From positions 1-5,128 of the forward strand of contig PFEG01000061.1 in the NCBI GenBank assembly GCA_002793885.1: 5,128 nucleotides of DNA, read 5' to 3'. Both the position numbers and the translations under genes were made by a program. How positions within the stretch are numbered: position 1 is the stretch's first letter; the number at the start of each line of letters is the position of its first letter. The stretch is from Candidatus Saccharibacteria bacterium CG10_big_fil_rev_8_21_14_0_10_47_8 (GTDB lineage Bacteria; Patescibacteriota; Saccharimonadia; Saccharimonadales; UBA10212). The notes under the pieces were generated by a model. It did not search any database and was not told the DNA's origin. It saw nothing but the letters and a program-made list of their open reading frames with translations. Shown here piece after piece: positions 1 through 4,933 of this stretch.

Positions 1-11
1 GAGGTATTTTA

Positions 12-1949
12 ATGGGTAAGATAATTGGTATTGATCTTGGGACAACTAACAGCGCAATGGCGGTGATGCAATCGGGCAAGCCCGAGATTATCGCCAACAG
101 CGAGGGCAATCGTACCACGCCAAGCGTAGTTGCCATCAACAAAAACGGCGAGCGCCTAGCCGGCCAAGTAGCCAACCGCCAGCGGGTAACCAATCCGACC
201 AACACCATCTTTGGTGTAAAGCGCCTTATTGGGCGTAAGTTCGACGATAAAGAAGTTCAAAAAGACATCGAGCTAATGCCCTATAAGATTGTTAAGTCTG
301 GCAGCGGCGTTAAAGTTACCATGGCTAGCAAAGATTATAGCCCCGAAGAAGTCAGCGCCATGATTTTAAGCAAACTCAAAGCCGATGCCGAGTCATTTTT
401 GGGCGAGCCTGTAACAGAGGCGGTCATCACTGTACCGGCATATTTTGACGATAGCCAGCGCCAAGCTACCAAAGACGCCGGTAAAATCGCCGGCCTGGAA
501 GTTAAGCGTATCATCAACGAACCAACGGCCGCTGCCTTAGCTTATGGTTTAGATAAAGGCAAAGAAGAAAAAATCGCTGTCTTTGACCTTGGCGGCGGTA
601 CGTTTGACGTATCCATTCTTCAACTTGGTGACAGTGTCTTTGAGGTCTTAAGCACTCACGGCGATACTCACCTTGGCGGCGAAGATTTTGATATGCGCAT
701 CGTCAACTACTTCGTAGACCAGTTTAAAAAAGAGTCTGGTATCGACATTAAAGACGACAAGGCCGCCATGCAGCGTCTCAAAGAAGAGGCCGAGAAAGCC
801 AAGAAGGAATTATCAACCACCGAAGTTGCAGACATCAACCTGCCATTTTTGACAGCTGACACAGAAGGGCCCAAGCACTTTGAGCTCAAACTTACCCGCG
901 CCAAGCTGATTGAACTTGTCCAAGATCTGATAGATAAAACCGCCGAACCGTGCCAAAAGGCCATTAAAGACGCCGGCTTAAAGGCTAGCGACATCAACGA
1001 AATCGTGCTGGTTGGCGGTATGACCCGTATGCCAGCTGTCGTCGAGAAGGTAAAAACCATTTTTGGCAAAGAGCCGATGCAAGGCGTTAACCCCGATGAA
1101 GTCGTAGCTGTGGGCGCGGCCATCCAAGGCGGCGTTTTGCAGGGCGATGTTAAAGACGTGCTGTTGCTTGATGTAACTCCTTTAAGCCTTGGAATCGAAA
1201 CGCTCGGTAGCGTTACAACTAAACTGATTGAGCGCAACACAACTGTTCCCACCAGCAAAAACGAGGTTTTCTCAACTGCTGCCGATAACCAAAACAGCGT
1301 AGAAATCCATGTCTTGCAGGGCGAGCGCGAAATGTCCGCGGACAACAAGACTCTTGGGCGCTTTGTGCTGGATGGTATCCCGCCAGCACCGCGTGGTGTA
1401 CCACAGGTAGAAGTTACCTTTAACATCGATGCCAACGGTATCTTAAATGTCAGCGCTAAAGACAAAGGCACTGGCAAAGAGCAAAGCATTACCATCAGTG
1501 GCAGTGGCAACCTAGATAAAGCCGAAGTAGAAAAAGCTGCCAAAGAGGCCGAAGCCCACGCTGAAGAAGACAAGAAAAAGCGTGAAGCTATTGAGGTTAA
1601 AAATCAGCTGGACAACGCTGTTTACCAAGCCGAAAAGATGAAAACCGATTACAAGGACAAATTGAGTGAAGAAGACGTCAAGATTTTGCAAGAAGCAATT
1701 GATGAAGCCAAAACTCACCTAGAAGCAACTGACAAAGAAGAGCTGGAAAAAGCAGCTAAAGATCTTAGCGATAAGATTATGCCTATTGGCGCCAAAATGT
1801 ACGAGGCCGCCCAAGCCGAAGAAAAACCAGCCGAAGATGCGAAGCCAGACAGCAAAAAATCAGATAAGGAAGGCCCCGTAGAAGGCGAAGTCGTCGACGA
1901 CAAAGACGACCCTGCGACAAGCTCAGGGCCAGACAAGAAAGAAAAATAA
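12..1949 (+). CDS. dnaK: Molecular chaperone DnaK (Hsp70), complete
   Basis: This is the ATP-dependent cytosolic Hsp70 that binds unfolded peptides and works with DnaJ (encoded downstream) and GrpE (not in this window). The 645 residues cover the whole family length. The phosphate-1 motif DLGTTNS is at 8-14, INEPTAAALAYG at 168-179, IAVFDLGGGTFDVS at 188-201 and IVLVGGMTRMPAV at 331-343. The interdomain linker VLLLD is at 383-387, followed by the beta substrate-binding domain with NTTVPT at 409-414. A Lys/Glu-rich helical lid runs from about 500 to 600 and an acidic, disordered tail from about 603. The ATG at 12 is preceded by GAGG at 1-4 with 7-nt spacing, and the protein starts at the normal family position. 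Residues around 72-100 hold the extra block typical of diderm-type DnaK. No CIRCE operator is visible; any heat-shock control would lie upstream. It is the first gene in the window of the operon ending in dnaJ. Confidence 0.99.
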   Translation: MGKIIGIDLGTTNSAMAVMQSGKPEIIANSEGNRTTPSVVAINKNGERLAGQVANRQRVTNPTNTIFGVKRLIGRKFDDKEVQKDIELMPYKIVKSGSGVKVTMASKDYSPEEVSAMILSKLKADAESFLGEPVTEAVITVPAYFDDSQRQATKDAGKIAGLEVKRIINEPTAAALAYGLDKGKEEKIAVFDLGGGTFDVSILQLGDSVFEVLSTHGDTHLGGEDFDMRIVNYFVDQFKKESGIDIKDDKAAMQRLKEEAEKAKKELSTTEVADINLPFLTADTEGPKHFELKLTRAKLIELVQDLIDKTAEPCQKAIKDAGLKASDINEIVLVGGMTRMPAVVEKVKTIFGKEPMQGVNPDEVVAVGAAIQGGVLQGDVKDVLLLDVTPLSLGIETLGSVTTKLIERNTTVPTSKNEVFSTAADNQNSVEIHVLQGEREMSADNKTLGRFVLDGIPPAPRGVPQVEVTFNIDANGILNVSAKDKGTGKEQSITISGSGNLDKAEVEKAAKEAEAHAEEDKKKREAIEVKNQLDNAVYQAEKMKTDYKDKLSEEDVKILQEAIDEAKTHLEATDKEELEKAAKDLSDKIMPIGAKMYEAAQAEEKPAEDAKPDSKKSDKEGPVEGEVVDDKDDPATSSGPDKKEK

Positions 1950-2102
1950 GTGAAGCCAGTTAACTTCCTGCGCTATGTGCTTCTACCGGCAGTGGCCGTA
2001 GCCGCAGGAGTTAAGCTGGGCATTAAATATGCCCAATCGGTTTACGTAAGCAAAGATCGCAAATTCATCGAAGGCGAAGTAGTTAAGGAAAAGAAAGGTT
2101 AG
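1950..2102 (+). CDS. Small single-pass membrane protein, unknown function, in the dnaK operon
   Basis: A 50-codon ORF starts with GTG on the base directly after the dnaK stop codon (TAA then GTG, 0-bp gap) and ends with TAG. The protein begins MKPVNFLRYVLLPAVAVAAG, with a hydrophobic helix at about 5-24. A charged tail follows, ending in Lys/Glu-rich residues (EGEVVKEKKG). There is no cleavage site of the usual A-x-A type that I would trust, so a membrane anchor with a short charged domain is more likely than a secreted peptide. Its own ribosome site is weak (AAGAAAG within the dnaK end), so translation is probably coupled to dnaK. The reading frame uses the same codon style as dnaK (GCC, GTA, AAG), which supports real coding. 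I recognise no family. A role linked to chaperone work at the membrane is only a guess from position. Confidence 0.7.
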   Translation: MKPVNFLRYVLLPAVAVAAGVKLGIKYAQSVYVSKDRKFIEGEVVKEKKG

Positions 2103-2106
2103 CGGT

Positions 2107-2685
2107 GTGAGTGAACAGGGACCACCCGTATCAGTAGGCGAGCAAGAGGCCCAAATTCCAAATATGGGAGCCATCAACCAGATAGTCGCCGACTTTATTT
2201 TAATAAGGGGAAAGGACGTGGCTGGTTTAGCACTTCGTTCAGATTCATCTACAGGGGAAGTACGTAGTACTCCCGATGAGCAAAGCACGCGCCAAATAGT
2301 TATTTCTGATCTGCTTTATAAAGAATCAAGAAGGTACCAGGTGTTAGGTCCCGCTAGCCGCTATATATGGGACGCAAATGATCCAAGCAACCCAGATTTC
2401 CAGAGAGTAATTATCCAAGGACACGACGAATTACCCGATGGAACACTCACTAGGTTCAATTTAGCTCACTTACAAGATCTCGAATCTTTAATAGAACAGG
2501 TAGGACCATTGCAAAAGGATGAGGTAATAGAAAGTCTGCGTAAATTTTTGGGTGGGGCTAGTCATAACTTAGAAGAACTTATGCAACTGCACGAAATTCT
2601 CGTTGGTGTCTGTGGGGGTAACGAAGATGAAGCCCAGAGCATCATTGATGGTTTAATGGACGAAGTGGAAAACCAAGATGGCTAA
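2107..2685 (+). CDS. Hypothetical protein, 192 aa, between dnaK and dnaJ
   Basis: I do not recognise this protein. It is soluble in appearance, with no membrane segment or signal peptide, acidic overall, and has a single cysteine (C169). The first 20 residues are low-complexity and probably disordered. A hydrophobic block lies at 22-42 (GAINQIVADFILIRG...). A mixed region with aromatic residues follows (YQVLGPASRYIWDANDPSNP, 77-96). From about 118 to 188 it is mostly helical with Leu/Glu/Asp repeats (LQDLESLIEQ, NLEELMQLHEIL, IIDGLMDEVE). The GTG start at 2107 has AAAGG at 2094-2098 and lies 4 bp after the previous stop. A second in-frame GTG at 2218 has a stronger AAGGGG site, so a 155-aa form is possible. 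About half its Gly codons are GGA/GGG and half its Arg codons AGA/AGG, both rare in dnaK, which suggests a different origin or lower expression. Its stop overlaps the ATG of the next mini-ORF (ATGGCTAA). Confidence 0.8.
   Translation: MSEQGPPVSVGEQEAQIPNMGAINQIVADFILIRGKDVAGLALRSDSSTGEVRSTPDEQSTRQIVISDLLYKESRRYQVLGPASRYIWDANDPSNPDFQRVIIQGHDELPDGTLTRFNLAHLQDLESLIEQVGPLQKDEVIESLRKFLGGASHNLEELMQLHEILVGVCGGNEDEAQSIIDGLMDEVENQDG
2206..2220 (+). promoter_or_regulatory. Strong Shine-Dalgarno-like site before an internal in-frame GTG
   Basis: AAGGGG ends at 2210, 7 nt before GTG at 2218-2220, which is codon 38 of the 192-aa gene. It is a better match to anti-16S pairing than the site before the GTG at 2107. 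It could mark the true start (155 aa) or a second, shorter product, or it could simply be chance in a purine-rich stretch. Confidence 0.3.
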
Positions 2686-2797
2686 ACGAGATTACTACCC
2701 CAGTACCAATATTTTGGAAATTCGTAATCTGATTACAGACTACTTCGCCCAGGATTTGACGCGGGACAGGCGAAGTTTTGGAGTAGATTGTGGCTAA
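2678..2797 (+). CDS. 39-aa mini-ORF with a DnaJ-like start, overlapping dnaJ
   Basis: The ATG at 2678 overlaps the end of the 192-aa gene by 8 bp, and the TAA at 2795-2797 lies just inside dnaJ, which starts at 2790. The predicted peptide begins MAKRDYYPSTNILE and ends RSFGVDCG. Its first seven residues match the DnaJ start MAKRNYY in six positions, but from residue 8 the similarity stops and there is no J domain. The upstream gene end offers GGAA at 2667-2670, 7 nt before the ATG, so it could be translated. Two readings are possible: a remnant of a duplicated dnaJ 5' end left when the 192-aa gene entered the operon, or a working leader ORF that couples translation into dnaJ. Stop-start overlaps at both ends favour translation of this frame, but its short length prevents certainty. 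Confidence 0.4.
   Translation: MAKRDYYPSTNILEIRNLITDYFAQDLTRDRRSFGVDCG
2742..2776 (+). other. Stem-loop just upstream of the dnaJ ribosome site
   Basis: ACTTCGCC at 2742-2749 pairs perfectly with GGCGAAGT at 2769-2776, an 8-bp stem with a 19-nt loop. It ends 3 nt before the GGAG at 2780-2783 that serves the dnaJ GTG. There is no U-run after it, so it is not a terminator. It could protect a processed 5' end, or tune dnaJ translation by being opened by ribosomes translating the mini-ORF that spans it. Confidence 0.4.
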
Positions 2798-3902
2798 AAG
2801 AAATTACTATGAAGTACTAGGCGTTTCGAAGGGTGCCAGTGCGGATGAGCTTAAAAAAGCTTATCGCCGGCTAGCCGTGCAGCATCACCCCGACCGTGGC
2901 GGCGACGAGGCCAACTTTAAAGAGCTTAACGAGGCTTACGAGGTCCTAAAAGATGACTCTAAGCGCAAACGCTACGACCAATTCGGCCACGCCGGGGTGG
3001 GCTCTAGCGCTGCCAGCGACGGCAATCCGTACGCCGGTTTTGGCGGCGGGCAAGCCCAAGACTTCCACTTCGACTTTGGCGATCTTGGCCTTGGTGATAT
3101 TTTGGGCAGTTTCTTCAGTGGTGGCGACATGGGCGGCGGGGCAGGACGTCAACGCCAAAACCGAGGCCAAGACGTAGAAACCAACCTAGAAATTACTTTC
3201 GAGCAAGCCGTTTTTGGAACAGAGCCAGAGCTAAATCTAAACCTAGAAGACGCTTGTAGCCACTGCAAAGGCAGCACGGTAGAACCTGGGCACGATTTCA
3301 AAAGTTGCAACGAATGTAACGGCTCGGGCCAAATAAAACGGGTTACCCGCACCATTTTTGGCAATATTCAGCAGGCCAGTATTTGCCCCAAATGCCACGG
3401 CCGGGGCAAGATCCCAGAAAAACTCTGTACAGTATGTAGAGGTAAAGGTACCGAGCGCAAGAACCAGCAGATTAAACTCAAAATTCCGGCTGGTATAGAC
3501 GACGGTGCAACTATCCGCTTGCGCGAGCACGGCGAAGCTATCGCCAACGGTCCCAAAGGCGATTTATACGTAAATATCAGGGTAAAACCACACAAAAAAT
3601 TCACTCGCGAAGGCGATTTAATCCTGTCTAGCGAACACGTCAACATGATAGATGCTACCCTAGGTACCGAAATTGAGGTAGAAACTGTCGATGGCCCAAT
3701 ACGCATGAAAGTACCAGCCGGTACCCAAAGCGGCAGCGACTTTAAACTATCCGATCATGGCGTACCGCACATCAAGGGCAGCTCGCGCGGCCCTCACATA
3801 GTAACCATCGTTGTAGATACTCCTACCAAGCTCAGCAAAGAACAGATAGAACTATTAGAGCAAATAAAAAACACCAGCGGCAAAAAAGGCCTATTCCGCT
3901 AA
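2790..3902 (+). CDS. dnaJ: Co-chaperone DnaJ (Hsp40, type A), complete
   Basis: DnaJ delivers unfolded clients to DnaK and triggers its ATP hydrolysis. All four family parts are present in 370 residues. The J domain (about 5-66) carries the essential HPD at 33-35. A Gly/Phe-rich linker runs from about 68 to 125. The zinc-finger domain has four CxxC repeats at C156/C159, C173/C176, C199/C202 and C213/C216. The C-terminal client-binding and dimerisation region runs from about 225 to 370. All eight zinc cysteines are kept, although the first repeat ends GST instead of the usual GxG. The GTG start at 2790 is set by GGAG at 2780-2783 (6-nt spacing) and by the standard MAKRNYYEVLGV beginning. It is the last gene of the operon. 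Its 3' end overlaps the convergent GGDEF gene by 12 bp, so transcription must end inside that gene or be paired with it. Confidence 0.99.
   Translation: MAKRNYYEVLGVSKGASADELKKAYRRLAVQHHPDRGGDEANFKELNEAYEVLKDDSKRKRYDQFGHAGVGSSAASDGNPYAGFGGGQAQDFHFDFGDLGLGDILGSFFSGGDMGGGAGRQRQNRGQDVETNLEITFEQAVFGTEPELNLNLEDACSHCKGSTVEPGHDFKSCNECNGSGQIKRVTRTIFGNIQQASICPKCHGRGKIPEKLCTVCRGKGTERKNQQIKLKIPAGIDDGATIRLREHGEAIANGPKGDLYVNIRVKPHKKFTREGDLILSSEHVNMIDATLGTEIEVETVDGPIRMKVPAGTQSGSDFKLSDHGVPHIKGSSRGPHIVTIVVDTPTKLSKEQIELLEQIKNTSGKKGLFR
3866..3900 (-). terminator. Possible terminator of the GGDEF gene, inside the dnaJ 3' end
   Basis: Read on the minus strand, AGCGG (3900-3896) pairs with CCGCT (3880-3876). Four bases follow and then six T (3871-3866). 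A smaller GGC/GCC pair sits in the loop. The stem is short and the T-run is set off by GGTG, so this is a weak candidate. No good terminator is seen for dnaJ in the plus direction. Confidence 0.3.
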
Positions 3903-4595
3903 CTTTTCAGTTGGCACAATACTGTTTTTGCCTTCAATCTCTTTGGCTTTTATCAACGCGGCATTTACGGTGCCGAAGACTTTGTCGTATTCTTCACCCT
4001 GAGGAAGTTGGGCGTAAGCGATAGATACGCCAAGGGATTTTCCAGCGGTAGGTTCTATCGCGTTAATAGCAGCCTGCACTTTCCTAGCTACAACTAGTGT
4101 GTTGTCGCCACTTGTACTGGGTAGGAATATCACAAATTCTTCCCCTCCAAATCTTGCAGCAAGGTCGCCCTCACGCAAGTGTTGCCTAATAGCTTCGGCT
4201 GCGGGGATAAGAGCATTTCTATCGGTACGGTCGTATCCGAGCCCCGTGTTGAGTTTTTTAAAGTCATCAAGATCAAGAAGAATTAGTCCGTGTGAGTTGG
4301 TAATGGTAGGGTCCTGCTCGCGCCGCCTCAGACTCAAAGACGTCCGGTTAACAACAAGTTCCTTGAACTTAACGTATTGAAGCAGACCAGTCTTAGGGTC
4401 AAGTGACACTAGTTTTTCTAAAGCCGCATGCCCCAGTGCTGCCCTAATAGCGAACTCGCGTTTCTCTTCCTCTGATAATCTATCATAGTACTCACCTATA
4501 GCAGCAGGGTCTATTACTAAATCATCCGGCAATTCGAACGCTGGCTCTTCGTTGATTGATTTTCGCAACTTAGGGTTATTTGTTTTGTCGGGCAT
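3891..4595 (-). CDS. Single-domain GGDEF protein, probable diguanylate cyclase
   Basis: Proteins with this domain join two GTP into the second messenger cyclic di-GMP. The 234-aa protein has a non-membrane, acidic N-terminal region (1-62) with no recognisable sensor, then a GGDEF domain (about 63-230). DPKTGLLQYVKF at 66-77 matches the usual domain start. LDLDDFKKLN at 107-116 gives the metal ligand D108 and guanine ligand N116, and D125 fits the second guanine contact. The active-site loop is GGEEF at 150-154. An RxxD inhibitory site (R141, D144) sits exactly five residues before it, so product feedback is likely. T117 replaces the usual Asp of the ND pair and Y121 the usual His, mild departures that should not abolish activity. 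ATG at 4595 lies 7 nt from a strong -10 box, so the mRNA is probably leaderless. No partner EAL, HD-GYP or PilZ gene is visible here. Confidence 0.93.
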   Translation of the reverse strand: MPDKTNNPKLRKSINEEPAFELPDDLVIDPAAIGEYYDRLSEEEKREFAIRAALGHAALEKLVSLDPKTGLLQYVKFKELVVNRTSLSLRRREQDPTITNSHGLILLDLDDFKKLNTGLGYDRTDRNALIPAAEAIRQHLREGDLAARFGGEEFVIFLPSTSGDNTLVVARKVQAAINAIEPTAGKSLGVSIAYAQLPQGEEYDKVFGTVNAALIKAKEIEGKNSIVPTEKLAE

Positions 4596-4602
4596 GGTTG
4601 GT

Positions 4603-4631
4603 ATTATAGCAAATAGTTGCGTTTAAGTCAA
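4603..4631 (-). promoter_or_regulatory. Sigma70-type promoter of the GGDEF gene, leaderless
   Basis: On the minus strand, TTGACT (4631-4626) and TATAAT (4608-4603) are 17 bp apart, with TG one base before the -10 (extended -10). Only 7 nt separate the -10 from the ATG at 4595, so transcription should begin at or next to the start codon. Confidence 0.8.
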
Positions 4632-4650
4632 TATACTCTCACTATTAGAC

Positions 4651-4679
4651 TTTACAACTAACATAAGCAGTACCATAAT
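4651..4679 (+). promoter_or_regulatory. Sigma70-type promoter of the small membrane protein gene, leaderless
   Basis: TTTACA (4651-4656) and CATAAT (4674-4679) are 17 bp apart, each one mismatch from consensus. Seven nt after the -10 comes ATG at 4687. This decides against the ATG at 4678, which lies inside the -10 box. Its -35 is 19 bp from the -35 of the divergent GGDEF promoter, so the two may share control. Confidence 0.6.
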
Positions 4680-4686
4680 GGCTTTT

Positions 4687-4890
4687 ATGCGTTATAAAAA
4701 GGATAATCAGGCGGGTTTTACCCAGCACTTAGGGCCGAGATTATTTCGGCAATGCCGAAATTTTTACTCTCCGAAGGAGAGTGACTCGGAGCTAAGTGCT
4801 GGGTTTATTCCCATGATCATCATCTTCTTACTCCTCATATCAGCAGCCATCTGGCTGGTCTACACTAGAATCATCTCCGCCCACCAGTAG
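4687..4890 (+). CDS. Small single-pass membrane protein carrying an in-frame palindromic insertion
   Basis: The 67-aa protein starts with a basic stretch (MRYKKDNQAG, 1-10), followed by a polar segment, a membrane helix at about 40-60 (FIPMIIIFLLLISAAIWLVY) and a short tail RIISAHQ. The positive start predicts the N-terminus inside the cell. I chose ATG 4687 because the promoter -10 ends 7 nt before it; ATG 4678 would add three residues. Residues 12-40 come from an inserted palindrome (4721-4803) plus its flanking repeat. Without them the protein would be 38 aa, reading MRYKKDNQAG directly into FIPMIIIF, a compact form I associate with short CPR membrane proteins. The Ala-Gly-Phe before the helix loosely recalls a prepilin cleavage site, but the Glu at +5 is missing (Ile instead). 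Function unknown. Confidence 0.65.
   Translation: MRYKKDNQAGFTQHLGPRLFRQCRNFYSPKESDSELSAGFIPMIIIFLLLISAAIWLVYTRIISAHQ
4717..4807. mobile_element. 83-bp palindromic MITE-like element with TTTA flanking repeats
   Basis: The element proper is 4721-4803. Its ends CCCAGCACTTAG (4721-4732) and CTAAGTGCTGGG (4792-4803) are perfect 12-bp inverted repeats, flanked on both sides by TTTA (4717-4720 and 4804-4807). Inside, CCGAG (4735-4739) pairs with CTCGG (4785-4789). Two perfect hairpins follow: ATTTCGGC-AAT-GCCGAAAT (4743-4761) and ACTCTCC-GAA-GGAGAGT (4766-4782). About 64 of 83 bases can pair, giving a three-way junction. It codes for no transposase and would need one in trans. Element plus one TTTA is 87 bp, so it leaves the host frame open. 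It resembles the Rickettsia palindromic elements in being in-frame and palindromic, although no sequence kinship is claimed. A structured RNA that evolved in place is the main alternative, but the clean flanking repeat and the restored frame argue for insertion. Confidence 0.75.
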
Positions 4891-4899
4891 TCCGGCTTA

Positions 4900-4927
4900 T
4901 AGACATAAAAGAAAAATATGTTATAAT
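4900..4927 (+). promoter_or_regulatory. Strong extended -10 promoter, leaderless
   Basis: TAGACA (4900-4905) lies 16 bp from a perfect TATAAT (4922-4927), with TG one base before the -10. The ATG at 4934 follows after only 6 nt, so the transcript should start at the start codon. Confidence 0.8.
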
Positions 4928-4933
4928 CTAACT

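Larger units (their letters stand above)
2678..2810 (+). repeat. Imperfect direct repeat of the dnaJ start, 112 bp apart
   Basis: Bases 2678-2698 (ATGGCTAAACGAGATTACTAC) and 2790-2810 (the first seven codons of dnaJ) agree at 17 of 21 positions, including the shared block TGGCTAAA and ATTACTA. The differences are largely at third codon positions plus one Asp/Asn change, as expected for coding sequence that diverged while translated. Sequence on either side of the two copies is not alike, so the copied part is only about 20 bp. Confidence 0.6.

Noticed and set aside
707..1573. Long minus-strand open frame (288 codons) opposite dnaK
   Set aside because: It lies wholly antisense to a clear Hsp70 gene, its Ser/Leu/Thr-rich translation is what antisense GC-biased codons produce, and it has no recognisable domain.
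2226..2250. TTAGCACTT, resembling the left arm of a CIRCE heat-shock operator
   Set aside because: The matching right arm GAGTGCTAA is absent after the 9-bp spacer, and the site lies inside a coding region.
2756..2790. TTGACG as a -35 box for a separate dnaJ promoter
   Set aside because: At 16-18 bp spacing there is no acceptable -10 sequence; the nearest, TAGATT, is 22 bp away.
4678..4686. ATG at 4678 as the start of the small membrane protein
   Set aside because: It overlaps the predicted -10 box and has no ribosome site; ATG 4687 is at the expected transcription start.
4721..4803. Intrinsic terminator, tRNA-like gene or CRISPR repeat
   Set aside because: There is no T-run after the closing stem, no tRNA arms or anticodon layout, and only one copy in the window.
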